The notes under the pieces: generated by a model
Databases searched by the model: none
What the model was told of the DNA's origin: nothing
What the model saw: only the letters and a program-made list of their open reading frames with translations
NCBI RefSeq assembly: GCF_022201045.2
Contig: NC_068558.1
Location: 50,261,501-50,325,500 of the forward strand
Source: Citrus sinensis
Lineage: Eukaryota > Streptophyta > Magnoliopsida > Sapindales > Rutaceae
Direction: 5' to 3'
Length of the DNA: 64,000 nucleotides
Made by a program: the position numbers and the translations under genes
Shown here: positions 36,685 to 53,400 of the stretch, piece by piece
Layout: each line of letters opens with the position of its first letter
Position numbering within the stretch: position 1 is the first letter of the stretch

Positions 36685-38226
36685 CTAATTTTGCTTGGGT
36701 CTGTTGGTTTCATAATTCATTTTCGTAGTACAGCGAAACAAGAACCTAAACCACGACATCTTCCAAAGATTGAGAACGCATCTACAAATGGATTGCCTCG
36801 GTGCATTATTGTTAATCTCTTGCCCAACAAATTCTCCTCCCTCTGACTGTGTGCGAACCTCTCTCTGCAAAAGTACCAAAGCCGATTTTTATTTTTTTTT
36901 TATTTTGTAAAAAGTATTGAGATCAATGTAATGAAATTATTATTATTATTACTACTATTATTTTGAAATTGCTCCACCATGGTGCACTTCTTCGTAATCA
37001 CACGATTAAAGTGATAAATAGTAAAAAGATAAAAAAACACATTATAAGTTTGATCGTGTGGTTATGAAGGAGTGCTCCATGGTGGAGCAACTCCAACATA
37101 ATTGGACCCCTATTATTATTATTTTTTTTCATGCGGTGCCGAACTAATGCATGCATACTTAACTTACATTGACGATGAATTTGAATCCAATCACTATTTG
37201 TCCCTTATAAGTGTCATCTTCCAGCAATACATTGTAGGGGGCTGGTTTCACTTCTATCAGTTCCTTGTCATTGCTCTGATCAGTGATTATTCCACCTAGG
37301 TAGTATCTGCATTGATTAACACTCGTCTGGTCATGTATATATGAAAAACTTTATAACGACATATTAATATGATATGCACATGAAATATACGACCCATCTT
37401 CTTGTTTGTAAATTGTAATTACACCCCGTGATTAATTTTATATATAAATTCATGGTAAGCAAATTAATTAAGGGGAAACATCACTTAAGTAAAGACATTA
37501 ATAAATTACACGGTTTCGCCAACAAATCCACCATCTGTGAGCAACTCTGTATCCATGATTCTGAATTTGATGTGAGTCAAAAGTTTCCAATCAGACATCG
37601 GAAATTCAAATATGAATTTCTCATTCCACCATGCTTTTTCACCTTTCACTACATCACAAAATTAGTTACTCGATCGGTTGAGTATTAGCATTATGAGTTC
37701 ATGGCATCAACACAAATATACATCTCAAAGAATAAAAGCTTAATTTCACTTAATTGTACCCATTGAATTTTTGCTTCTATGTTCTTGATTTCCACATCGT
37801 GCAATGACGTAATAGGATGGTGTTCCTGTGATCAAATGACCAAACTTGAGAATGAGAATTTCTATATATTAATGCTTCTCTCATGCAGATGCATACATCC
37901 TCATTTTTTTTTTTATTTTTTATGCAGAGATATTGTTAAGTCATATGGTTTAATGAAGTCAGTGTTGTTAAACTGTATGACTTTATAATAATGAATAGAA
38001 CACGAACTTTATTAAACCATATAACTTAATAGCGTGTCCGTATGAAAAAAAATAAAATAAGTGCACCTATACCTGAGAAATTCTCTATATTTTATATATG
38101 CAGATTACTGCTACCAGGCATGAATGAAAAGAGGGATCGAGAGATAGATAAATGAGTACCAAAAATATTTGTGTGTTTAATGCCTTCAGCATTAACGAGA
38201 AGAACTTCAAGAATGCCTCCTTTCAT
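36685..38226 (-). CDS. C2-domain protein (elicitor-responsive-like)
   Basis: Five small minus-strand exons (38160-38226, 37760-37825, 37510-37648, 37168-37306, 36685-36864) join in phase to 196 aa. The protein starts MKGGILEVLLVNAEGIKHTN. Residues 1-137 form a single C2 domain: strand LEVLLVNAEG, then TPSYYVIARCGNQEHRSK, WWNEKFIFEFPM, RIMDTELLTDGGFVGETV and KGQIVIGFKFIV. Residues 138-196 are a tail with basic and Cys residues (SICRCVLNLWKMSWFRFLFR). Small plant C2 proteins of this kind bind membranes, often in a calcium-dependent way, and some are elicitor-responsive. The first calcium loop looks poor in Asp (NIFGTPSYYV where DPYV is usual), so calcium binding may be weak; that is inference. 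Introns 1 and 4 carry small inverted-repeat elements. Confidence 0.82.
36968..37092. mobile_element. 125-bp hairpin MITE in C2-gene intron
   Basis: The arm at 36968-37007 (starting ATTGCTCCACCATGGTGCAC) is inverted, with a few mismatches, at 37052-37092 (GAGTGCTCCATGGTGGAGCA near its end). A 44-base loop separates the arms. It lies in intron 4 of the C2-domain gene. Confidence 0.75.
37879..38078. mobile_element. small inverted-repeat element in C2-gene intron 1
   Basis: The ends TCTCATGCAGATGCATACA and, reverse-complemented, TCTCAGGTATAGGTGCACT are imperfect inverted repeats. Internal motifs (ATATGGTTTAAT, GTGTCCGTATGAAAAAAA) resemble those of the element at 46851-47000. No coding capacity. 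Confidence 0.45.
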
Positions 38227-39230
38227 TTTTATGTGATGCGAGTGCGCGTAAGCCTTTGTGTTTATGTTAATACGTGAGATCAGAAAATAAAACCCACTTA
38301 TTTAATAACAATGGCATTACTAGTTTCTGAAGATGAAGACACTTTAAATAACAGTCAAATCAATGGAAAGGAAACTAAATTTTAACGGCCAACCCAAGAT
38401 TCAAATTCACACAAATTAGAGTAACTGCATGGGGAATAAATATTACTTAAGTTACATTTCCTCTTTGTTGACTTATACCGTTTTTGTTTGTAAAGTGCTT
38501 AATTTGTATTAATGAGAAATAATGAATTTGAGAGTTTGTATAACATATATTATTTCCATCACCTTAATCAAAATTGTCAAAGGTAAAAATATTAAGAATA
38601 ATAATAATAATAATAGAAATCACACATTTACATCATTTACAAATTTAAAAGATATTCGTATAGAAATAATTTTTACTGCAATCCGCTTAAAGCAATTCTA
38701 CTTCTTCTCTAGTAAGTAATTTTTTTTTTTTTTACTGAACCACAAGGTGGTTTTGAATGGGCCCCAACTGTGGGAGGCACCTTTAAGTCTGTACCACAAC
38801 CCAGACTTAAAAAATTTAAGAAAAGTTACGGATTTGAAAGCAATTAATGCGTTTCTTATTTAAATATTTCAAACAAAAAAATTATAATTTATATTTCAAC
38901 ATGACAACTTCAATGCGATCATATGCATATATGATCTACATTTTTTTAGCACACTGTATTATATTACATTGTATTAGTTGTAAAATAATTATGGTATTTT
39001 ATATTAGGTATACGAACAAATTTATTGCTCAAGCTTGTGGAATGCCTTATCTAGAACTAACAACTCGTCTATGTTGTGCAATGAATTTTTATATGAAACA
39101 TGTATGCAGTTCAAACTTCTTGTTTGGATTCATATAATGACCAGCATTCCTAATTTACTTGCTTTAATTTACATTTGATAAATAGCCTATGACAAAGTTG
39201 GCAAATTAATCAAATATTCAGCTTTCCATT
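38227..39230. other. C2-gene promoter and intergenic DNA
   Basis: AT-rich sequence upstream of the C2-domain gene. The 65- and 96-codon reading frames here have no recognisable content. Confidence 0.4.
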
Positions 39231-40310
39231 ATGTTTGAATCTCAAACTTCTGTGGAGCTTCCAATTTTAGACATTTCTCAGCCATTGCAGCCATCTGCTG
39301 TGTCTTCTTTCACTAAAGCTTGCAAAAGAGGGCTTCTTCCTCATCAGCAATCATGGGATCTCTAGGGATCTTTATAGGAGACTCTATATGATTTCAAGAA
39401 AGCTTTTCGACCTCGCTTTTGATGCCAAGCTTGAACTTGGTCCTTCATCTTCTACAAATACTTACACTCCTCACTTCATTGCTTCTCCATTCTTTGAGAG
39501 TCTCCGAGTTTCTGGACCAAACTTCTTTGCATCTGCAAATGTCATCTTTGACCAAACAGAGTACTTCTGAATTTAGGTAATACAAATTGCTGATTATCCC
39601 CTTGAGCCCTTTTTTTTTTTAATTTCTGTTCTTAAATGCTATTTGACACTTTCTTCTCCTTTTCCTTTTCCATCTTAACTTGTCTCTATTTCCTTTTTCA
39701 ATCACGGCAGTGAGTTATTGCAAGAATATGGTAGCAAAATGACAGGATTATCGTAGAAAATTGTTGAGACTTTGTTAATGAGCTTAGGGGATAGTTTGAG
39801 AACAAGTACTATGAATCTGAATTCAAGAATTGTCATGGATACTTGAGAATTATAAACTGCTCACCTCCAGAAGCTTTGGAAAATGAAGTGGAGGGGCTAG
39901 GAATGCACACTGATATGAGCTGTATAACTATAGTATACCAAGATGAAATTGGTGGCTTGCAAGTGAGATCAAAAGAGGGGAAGTGGATCGACATAAGACC
40001 ACGCGAAGGAACATAGGGGATATGTTGCAAGCTTGGGGCAATGAAAGATTCAGATCATTAGAACATTGGGTTGTTTTAAGGCAATCGGTAAACTGCCTTT
40101 CTTTAGTTTTCTTTTGGTGTTTTGAAGAGGAGAAGGTGATTTTGCCATCGGATGAAGTTGTAGGAGAAGAAAGCATGAGACTATGTAAGCCGTTTGTGTG
40201 TTAGGACTTAGGACTATTTGAAATTCAGAGAAAACAGTGAGGGGGAAGTTTGAGAAGGTAGGATTCACTGTCAAAGATTTTGCTGGGATTGGATTCCAAA
40301 TGTGAGCTAA
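39231..40310 (+). pseudogene. 2-oxoglutarate-dependent dioxygenase pseudogene (GA20-oxidase-like)
   Basis: The region reads as most of a plant 2-oxoglutarate/Fe(II) dioxygenase. The N-terminal part has VELPILDISQP, then FFLISNHGISRDLYRRLY in a shifted frame, then LFDLAFDAKLELG. After an intron comes EVEGLGMHTDMSCITIVYQD with the H-x-D iron-binding pair, GGLQVRSKEGKWIDI, GDMLQAWGNERFRSLEHWVV with the second iron-binding His, and GFTVKDFAGIGF. It is broken: a frameshift of about 2 bases lies near 39330, TAG follows TTATCG near 39754, the reading frame shifts again around 39835-39845 and at REGT/GDML (40010-40017), where residues are also missing, and there is a stop after KPFVC. Members of this group act in gibberellin-like or specialised metabolism; this copy is unlikely to make an enzyme. 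Confidence 0.8.
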
Positions 40311-41176
40311 AATCACCTGGTCCTTTCATTTTACCGAGCAGATTTGTTTGTGCAAGTATTCTTAAGTTAAGATGAAGAGGGGAATTAGAGGGGACAATAG
40401 TTGAGTTTTGGGAGCTTTGACCTGTTGGTAGTTAATTGAGCAAACTCAGAACAGTTGGGATTTCAAATCCCAACTTGTGTACCCGTGTCTTATACTATTC
40501 TTGTATTTTTGTTTCTATGAATGTATGGAGATACAACAGGAGCTTGTAGAAATGGTTTTCTTTTTTCAAAAATTCTTGTAGGCTAAAATGTTTGGAAATC
40601 AAGTATTTTGTTGTAAAATGGTGCTTCAAGACATCCAACAGTGAATATCAAGCTGTATATTTAACTTAAGACAAAGAAATCCTTGACATTTTCATCAAGA
40701 AGACACAGGTTTTCCATTGATGTCTTGCTGTAATTCTGCATGTAAATCTTTTGTTGTTTCTTGAAGGATATGGAGAAAATTTTTAATAAAAAATGCAAGA
40801 AGTTGGCACTTAGAAACCTGGCAATTTGCGACTCTCCATTTTAGATAAAATCCTCTCAAACTACATGGTTTTTTTCGTTCACCGCATTGCCAATAGTACA
40901 AATTAAACCTATTTGTTTATGAAGCCACATAGATTACTTTAAGATATCGAATCATCACATGGTTTGTGCGATTGTAGTCATCTTCCCGCTACCTAGTAAG
41001 GATTGTCAAATTAAATTGCTTTATTCAAGTGGGATACAACATAGCAAATCCTAGATAAGTTACACTGAAGGATTTTCTCTCATTACAACTATGCATTCAA
41101 AACACTAAGGAACTAAACCTACACAATTGAAGAAGACTACAACTGCAAATTGATTACTAGTTTGAGATCTTACTTC
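40311..41176. other. spacer and bHLH 3' UTR
   Basis: Between the dioxygenase pseudogene and the 3' end of the minus-strand bHLH gene. The right part is probably the bHLH 3' UTR. No gene seen. Confidence 0.4.
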
Positions 41177-44100
41177 TTAACACTTACCAGCGATCTTCCA
41201 AAGAGCTTGTTCGATTATCCCGGCTGGTGCAATGGCTGCTCCCCGAAACTGAAATATTTAAGTTGACAAAGATTAAAAAATGTGCATGTGGAACCAAAGA
41301 AAATTCAAGGAAAATTGACTTAAGCACTAACCGTAGATTTAAGGGCCAATGTGAGAACTCCATCAAGATTTGACGATACCACTGAATAGGCATCCAAGTG
41401 CAGGTTGTTTATAGCATCCATGATATCGAGCAATATATATTCTCTAGAGGGACATCTCATCTCAATTAGAACATCCATCTCTTGGATGCTGACTTTTACA
41501 TCAGCCAGGCCATCTTTTGGAACAAATTTATTAAGTTCTGGGTCAGTTTCATCAATGTCGCAAGCCTTCCTCTTGTTTATCCAAGGCTTCTTGTGGTTAT
41601 CAAGCTTTTTGTTGTCATAGTTATCAGATGTCTGCTCCACCATCTCTGTGTAATTTCTCTTTGGCCTTGGCTCAGAATCAACTGAGTACATGCAAGATTC
41701 CAACTCCTCTACTCTTGCCTCAAGCTTTTTCAAGTACTTAATTGTGTCGCTGAGAATTGATGCTTTGTCAACCTGCATAATCATGAAATTATATTTTCAT
41801 CTGACAAGGAATTATCAAATAATTTTCAGCAGATAACAGTCGAATATATCACCTCACTGATATATGGAACCATTGACCTTAGCACCATAAATTTTTCGTT
41901 CTCTGTTCTCTTATCTGATGAAATATGCTCTTCACAGAAATTATCACTTTCCATTGTTACAGGACAATATTTTCTGCAAATTTCTTTCTGGGACCTATGA
42001 GTACAACCACCATGCATCAAAGGAACTGAAAATAAAATCTTCTTTAATAAGTTCTGCTGTATCCCTGGCCAATGCCTCTTAACCATTCCTCCTTTCTTCC
42101 AACTTACAAAACTGGATTTGTGCTCAACACTAAGGAAACACGGGTTCTCAGTCAACCGATTTGAACTTCCAAAAATAGCAGAAAGAGTTTTCCTGTAGTG
42201 TGCACCATCATCTATCCCAAGATCCAACAAACTTAGTTTTGTATGATTGCCTTCTTGAAGTTCTTTCAATTGAATGTGGCTCATGTTTTCATCCTTGGAA
42301 GAAGGAAAACCCTCTGCTTGATTCACGAGAGATTCAGATTTATGGTCACTAGAATGCATGGAGTCTGGAATACCATTGCTGAGGTCATCATCTACAAAAT
42401 GCCAACTCTGAACTTGAGAAGCTGCACCATTTATACCATCAACCATGAAGGATTCTTCTGTCTGGTGATTGTGCTCACAGCCCTTTGAGCATTCATCAGC
42501 AGAATCTAAGTGCAATTCTTCATTGATGTTTCCATGTAGTTCATAAACTCCCTCCCCATCAAATTTGTTTTCTTCTCCGGGAGAATATAGGCTCTCCAAA
42601 GCCACTGTATCCAATATCTCATGGCTAACCTTGGCACACAGAGGGTCACTGTCATCATCTTCATCGTAAGGAGGAGAGGAAGATTTCTCAGAGCAAAAAG
42701 GCTTTGAGAAGTCTAATAATGAGGCTTTGATATGTTGAAGGAGACTAGGATCCTCTGGGACCTTAAGATAAGCCAGAAATAAGAAGATAAGCTGCACCGC
42801 TATACATTAGTAAAGCAAAAATTGAAACTTGGGATCTAATTTTTTTAAATAAATTACCAGTTCAGTGACTCCAAGTTCAATTACACCATCAAGATGAGGA
42901 AAGCATATGACAGTCTGAAAACCAAAACAAACATGGAAATTGATGTCAGGTAGAAGTTACTGCTAAGCAAGTCCGTCTAACGATGTGGATGATGATCTGT
43001 CCACATTTCATGAATTTGAAAAGATTTTCTATACAATGCAGATATGACAGGAATCTTCTCCATTTTTTGATATATGGATTGCATTTTTTTCATGTTGATT
43101 TTGTTTCTGATTCAAATCAATTATAACTTGTGTCGTATTTGACTATCCATACATTAAGACATAACTTATTTTGTTCAAAAGGAGCTGTTCATACCTGAAT
43201 AGATGCACTCTACATGCCATGATCAACAACCAGTCACAGAAAAACAAGTTCCACACAAATAAAGAAAGTCAGTACTTTCACTGGTTGTAATATGAGTATT
43301 TAATGCACCAAACAAGCTGTTCAAACGAATGGAAAGAGAACATTGCAGAGGAATACTGACCTTGGCCAATAAAGAGCGAGAGAATACTTTACTATCTGCA
43401 CACTGAGCATTGCATAACCAGATTGTTTCACTGTTTGCAAGTGCTCTTCCTGGCAAACTACAAGACAAAGTGGAAGGTGACCATGTTAATTAAAACCCCC
43501 GTGTGATAAGAATGCTATGTATAAGAGGAAAAAAATTGCAAATGAAAGGTGAAAATATAAGTTTTGATTAATAGAAGAGAGTAGTACCCTTGGCCAGAAC
43601 TGAATACAAAGGACATGCAAACCAAGTAATACCACTCTGCATCAGTAAGATCTTCTGGAGACAATGCAGCAGAAGGCCTCTTATAAGCCAGCTCAGATTC
43701 TCCTTTCAGCAAAGACTCGTAAAGCTCTCTTAGTTGCTTACTCCTTTGTAAACCTATTTTATCAGGTGTAAGTTCCATTGCTTGCATTGTCTTCCTAGTC
43801 TTGATGTCTCCATTATAGTACCCATCACCCCACTCTAGAACCCTAGGAACCATTGTTTTTTTATTATCTCAAGGTAAGTACAAAGAACGGTAATAGAAAG
43901 CCGGTACATAGACCAATTGTAGGCCATTAAGAGTTGGTTAGGCAAAAAAGGAAAACTTTTAGAGGCCGTTTACACTTCAAAAAGATAAAACAAAATAAAA
44001 CTTCACTATTCATTTTCCCATTGCTACAAAAAAGTCTCTGTAAGGTAATATAATGTTGATTCCCATCTCTGGCAACATCACTTTAAAGGTAAGTAAATTG

Positions 44101-44538
44101 ATTAACAACCTCATTTCCTCAAGTTTCATAAAGAAACAGAATGTGGTACCAGATATTGGGTTATGCGGTCCAAAAATTTGGCAATACAAAGGTAAAAATG
44201 TGAGCTCTTTCTTCTAAAATAGCGGTATATATCAGTGAATTATAGGTATCAAATATAGCAAATTTAACCAAAAAGATGGCATTCGTTGACTCCAGAAACC
44301 AAAATTGTATATAGAAGTTGAAAGAAGAACAAAATTGCACCAAAAGATATTGGACAGTAGAAATGAAATACTTGAAAAAGGAAAAAAAAAAAAAGAAAAT
44401 AAAGATTATATACCCTTGTTGTGCAGCTGATAATGACCAGAAAATTGCATAGCTCCATTGGATACTCCTAACAGCAACAGCAAGCTGTTTTCTTAAGATT
44501 TCTGGCACCCCCTCCTGGTTTTGAGCAGCACTAGCCAT
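41177..44538 (-). CDS. EGL3: bHLH transcription factor, GL3/EGL3 (MYC-like) type
   Basis: Eight minus-strand exons (44414-44538, 43588-43842, 43361-43457, 43195-43209, 42858-42914, 41853-42761, 41332-41772, 41177-41248) join in phase to 656 aa starting MASAAQNQEGVPEILRKQLA. ATG at 44538 is used rather than an alternative frame start just upstream. The bHLH-MYC N-terminal (MYB-interacting) domain covers about residues 10-195 (SIQWSYAIFWSLSAAQQGVL, EWYYLVCMSFVFSSGQGLPG, TVICFPHLDGVIELG). An acidic middle follows. The helix-loop-helix is at about 462-511 (KFMVLRSMVPYISEVDKASI, KYLKKLEARVEELE). An ACT-like dimerisation domain lies near 575-650. Family knowledge: these proteins pair with R2R3-MYB and WD40 partners to control flavonoid pigments and epidermal cell fate. 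The basic region is unusual (see findings). The gene symbol names the clade, not proven orthology. Confidence 0.92.
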
Positions 44539-45668
44539 TGTCAAGCACAAAAATCAGTAAATTCAACTTAGATAACCGGAAAGAAAGCCCATCAACAGAC
44601 AAAATGGTCAACAAACAAGAAGCAAAGCCTTCACAGAAAAGAAGCTCCAGTTGTATTCTGTCAACAAAATTTGGTTGTACAAAATATCACACATTGAGTT
44701 CAGTTATATGCAGCAAGGTCCTTACTGCGCTGTAAAAGCAAAGCTTACTGAATTATAGAATTATAGAAAAGAGAACTCAAAAAGGTGGACTATATGTTAG
44801 TCTTTTATAAAAGAAGAAACGAAAAACGTGGGGTCATGCACAATTAAAGAGTGTTCATGAAAAAATTATTTTCTGAATGCAAATTCTATTCTGTGGCTCT
44901 CAGTAATTTAATTTCTATGCCAATATACTACTCATTTCGCCCATTCCCAATTTCTCATAGTACTAACACCAAGAAAAAGAGGGAAGTAACTTTGAAGGCG
45001 GCCCCAAGTAATGAATGAATTGCTTTGGCAGCTTTATCGTAATAATTATTTCTAGTTTTGGCCCCGCATAAACAAATAAATATAAGCTGCTCCAAACAAA
45101 GCAACTATGTAGCCAATGGGCCCTTACTTACCCCATTGCCAACCCTCGCCTTCCAAGTTTTGAGTTTGCGGGCAGGTCACGGGTCTGTATTTTATTGTTG
45201 ATTGTAAAATTGAACAGGGATAATTATATTTTCCATCGTATTAGTGGAGTAGATTTGTTGAGAATAAAAATTTATATTATGTTATAATAAATTTGATACA
45301 TTTGTCGCAATAACTTTTTTATGGTAAAACACATGCCAACAAGACATTTATATATATGTTCTAGTACAGTCAAAAAAAGAAAAGAAAAAATGAAAAAAAA
45401 AACAAATGTCCTTTCTCCTCCATGATTGTTTTTTCGTCAAGCTTCATTATGCTTCCAAGTTATGGCTAAACTAGTAGTATCTATCAATTAACAATTGGAG
45501 CCACCCTCGTCATTAACCGTGTGTTAAACGTACTCTTCTCAGCTTGTAGAGATTAGCGAATCAATTTTGGGTCCTGTTAATTAACTCGTAAGTTGTATTT
45601 GGTATTTGATATTTGGAGCGTGACTGCTCACTACCGAATTCAAAAGTTATGTAGTAGCAATAATGAAC
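44539..45668. other. bHLH leader/promoter and intergenic DNA
   Basis: Holds the leader and promoter of the minus-strand bHLH gene near 44539-44900. The rest has no coding signal. Confidence 0.4.
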
Positions 45669-45825
45669 AGAGATAGGGATCAGGTTACGGTGTAATTATA
45701 GTACCGTGTCATAATTGTATTTAGCCGTTGGATGCACTTAAATTAGTAGAGTTTATTGATATCAAACAACTGGATATAACTATAACACAGTATCACAGTT
45801 ACACCACATATTTATCTAGAGATAG
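45669..45825. repeat. short foldback element
   Basis: The arm GGTGTAATTATAGTACCGTG (from 45689) is imperfectly inverted at 45768-45806 (CACAGTATCACAGTTACACC). The sequence AGAGATAG occurs on both outer sides, near 45670 and 45819, and could be an 8-bp target duplication. It may be a small hAT-type MITE. Confidence 0.45.
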
Positions 45826-47500
45826 ACATAGATGAACTTATAAATGACGAGAGATTCTAGTCGAATTCTCGGAAAAAAATTTAATTATAGCACGTGGAAG
45901 TGGAGCCTAGAAAATAATAAAGAAACTTGGCAGTTATTTTTTATTCTCACATCAATCAACTGTGCTGTAAAATCACTTTACAAAAAAAGGTACACAAGAA
46001 AGCCGTGAATGTTATAAATGGTGGATTCCTGTTTCCTGAATGCTGGGGCCCAAACTTCAAATGTAAATTAATTAATAAGGGAATAATTCCACCCTACCCC
46101 CAATTCTTTTGATATTTTCTATCGTGCGCACAATTGTTTCACCTTCTTTCACCGTGCACCCGAAACCGTCAGTTTGGCTGTCATTTTAACGGTTTCCATC
46201 AGTTATTTTGTTAATTGACTAATTTAACCCTTTTTTGAATTTAAACTTGTTAAATTTCCGAAAGACCGAATCACCCTTCAATTTAGCTGTCGGCACTACA
46301 TCATTTCTTGGAATTTTTAATCACTAAAAAATTATCTACATAAAAAAGTTATTAAAATGTTATCTTTTAAGAAGATAAATTATTGAAAAATTAAAGTATT
46401 TCTTCTCTTTCTCTCTTTTTTTTAAGAGATTATTCATATGTACCATATTTCAACTTGAATATGTCTAACAACCCCAAGAAAAAAAAGCACGCTATTAATT
46501 CCCGCAAATTCCTGAAACTTTACAATGGGCAAGTTGTTCGAAGACCTTCCTCCGCACTTTGTCAACAACAAAGCCACTACCACGACCTCCACTGCCTCGT
46601 CAAAGTAGCGCCAAGATGGCCGCACTAACTCTCCAAAAACATTTGTCAATTTTTACACCACCACAAACCAACCTTATTTCCTAATCTAAACTCAAAACTC
46701 AAAACTCCCATCGCGTAAGCCTCAAACCTCGCTCGAATTGAATCAATAGCACTTAATTGAAGCAGCTATGGATTGTAGCATCAGATCTAGTTCCTACTTT
46801 AAGCCACATTTGACTCTTGATATATATATGTGTGTGTGTGTGTGAAATTATTCTTAAGTGCAGATGCCTGTATTTTTCTTAATGCGGACATATTTTTAAA
46901 CCGTGTGGTTTAAAAGAGTTAAAAAACTAACTTTTTTAAATCTTACTGTTTTAAAGTGTGTCTGTATAAAAAAAAAAATGAAGGCGTTCGCACTAAAGAA
47001 AGACTACACACACACAACAGGTTCCTTGTCGTTTCTTAATAACAATAATAAAGTTCTATTTGGTGCAACTTTTGAAATAGAGCTTTTAAAAATACAATTT
47101 TTACCCAAAAAATTTCAATTGTTTGGTTGTTATTGAGAGTTTTTATTAAAAATTTATGAAATTATTTTAATAGGCAAGTTTTATAAAGTTATGTTATAAA
47201 AAGAGTAAAATAAGTTTGTTAATGAAGTAAAAAATATTTTAACATTTAAATTTTTTTTAATTTTTACTTGTAAAAACTCAAAATATGAGCCTTTATTAGT
47301 AGAGGCAATATAATTTATTTAAACTTCAAAAGTTTTATTTAAAAACAACTAAATAATAAAAAAATATAAAATTAAATAATCACTTATGATTATTAAATAA
47401 GTAGTACAAAAAAATGCACTAAGTGATTGTGGCTATCTAAAGGTTCGTATGTTAAAACTTATAAAACGACTTGTCGTCTCTATATGCTTAGGAAGAAGAT
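45826..47500. other. AT-rich intergenic region
   Basis: Contains a TG microsatellite (about 46829-46846) and one small inverted-repeat element (listed separately). Short reading frames, including 46434-46649 on the minus strand, have no recognisable domain. Confidence 0.4.
46851..47000. mobile_element. small inverted-repeat element
   Basis: The left end TTCTTAAGTGCAGATGCC and the reverse complement of the right end (TTCTTTAGTGCGAACGCC) match closely. Inner parts also pair (TAAACCGTGTGGTTTAAA is itself palindromic). It shares motifs with the element at 37879-38078. Confidence 0.55.
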
Positions 47501-48287
47501 ACATTTTTCATTTTTGGTTTTTAAATGGACGACTTGTTGCGTTACGTTTATAACGGCCAATCTTGTATCGCGCGAGCGGTCTCACAGTCACTGATTCCTT
47601 TACCCGCCATTTTCTCACTGGGTCACTCCCCACTTCAATCTTGGATTCCAAAGAAACAGAGGAAACGAAAAGAAAATCTCAAATCCGCTTGTTTTATTTT
47701 TCTCGAAACTGTTTCGTGAATCTTTTATCGAAATTGCAAATAAGTTCCCTTCATTCTTCAAATTTTATTAGTAGTTGTTTATTATTTTTCTTGAATCTTT
47801 TATCATATTCATTCCAAACAGACAGTATACTTGGTTTAAAATTTCAAAATTTTAAGATTTTCTCAAATCCCTAGGGTCTCATTTTAGACTTAGCATACCA
47901 ACATCCACTTCTGACTCTTTTTGCTTTCTATTGGATCACTCATAAAGTTTTCGTGAAAAACGAAACTATCACGTGAATCTTTTCAGAAATTGGAAAGAGG
48001 TTAATTTACTCTTCATATTTTATTTAATTATTTAATTCCCTTAATTTTTTTTTTAATTTTTACAAAAAGGACCCTTAGGGTTTCAAATTCCAGAACGGCG
48101 ATTTCGTCTGAGCCTATGAGTTCGTTTTTCATTCAAACCCCAAATTAACGAACAAGAAAGATACTATATCATGAACCTTGATGGGAATTGGAAAGAGTTT
48201 TCCCCACACCTGATTTTTTTTTTTGTTGTTCATTTAGTTCTCTAGAATCTTTTTCATTTTCGGTTGAAGTTGGGTTTCAATTTCAAA
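47501..48287 (+). promoter_or_regulatory. BAM2-like promoter/leader with repeated segments
   Basis: This stretch lies upstream of the BAM2-like start. A CACGTG box is at 47970-47975. A segment around the true start (GGGTTTCAATTTCAAAATGG) has an upstream relative near 48078 in which ATG reads ACG (CCAGAACGGCGATTTCGTC). Sentences like GTGAATCTTTT and GAATTGGAAAGAG also recur two or three times, so the leader appears built from degenerate repeats of about 190-250 bases. Confidence 0.4.
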
Positions 48288-52812
<4,525 letters not shown>

Positions 52813-53400
52813 GTAGACAACCAGGTTGCTGCTGAGTAAATATCCCGTTGCACGCCAGATACTGTTAACTTGGTTTCTCTCTGTAGTCATTCTGTTCACA
52901 AACTTAAAATATACTTCAATCTTGTATATGTATATATATATATATATAAATGAAATTAATTTTGCAAACATGGTACCCATATATCTTACAAAAGGCTGCT
53001 CCAGAGTTTTTATCATTCAATTAATTGTGTGGAAATTTCTGCAGTGATGAGGGGCATTTACCCATAAGATTCGATACTTGAAGATGGGAAGCGAAATCGA
53101 TCTTTATGATTTTGGTTGAATGTGTTTGTTCTTTTTTTTTTTTTTTGAAGTTATTATCATGAAACAGAATGAACCTTATAAACCTCATAGTTACAAGTCA
53201 CCAGAAACTGTGATCTGGTTGCATTCGAAATGAGTAAATGTTTGGATAATTTGTCTTATAAGACTGTTTGTGAATGGTGAGAATGATATCTTGTTTTGGA
53301 TTTAATATGGAGATTTGTCATTTTAAACTTTGAAACGTAAAATAACGGAAGAAAAACTACTGGCTAATCAGGTTTTTGTTTACACTCTGAAACAAGAAAA
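52813..53400 (+). other. BAM2-like 3' UTR and spacer
   Basis: Contains a TA-repeat (about 52928-52948) and a poly-T run near 53132. No gene. Confidence 0.45.

Noticed and set aside
38847-39137. 96-codon plus-strand frame
   Set aside because: Same reasons; no splice context and no recognisable motif.
46434-46649. 71-codon minus-strand frame with hydrophobic stretch
   Set aside because: No start context, no exon partners and no known family.
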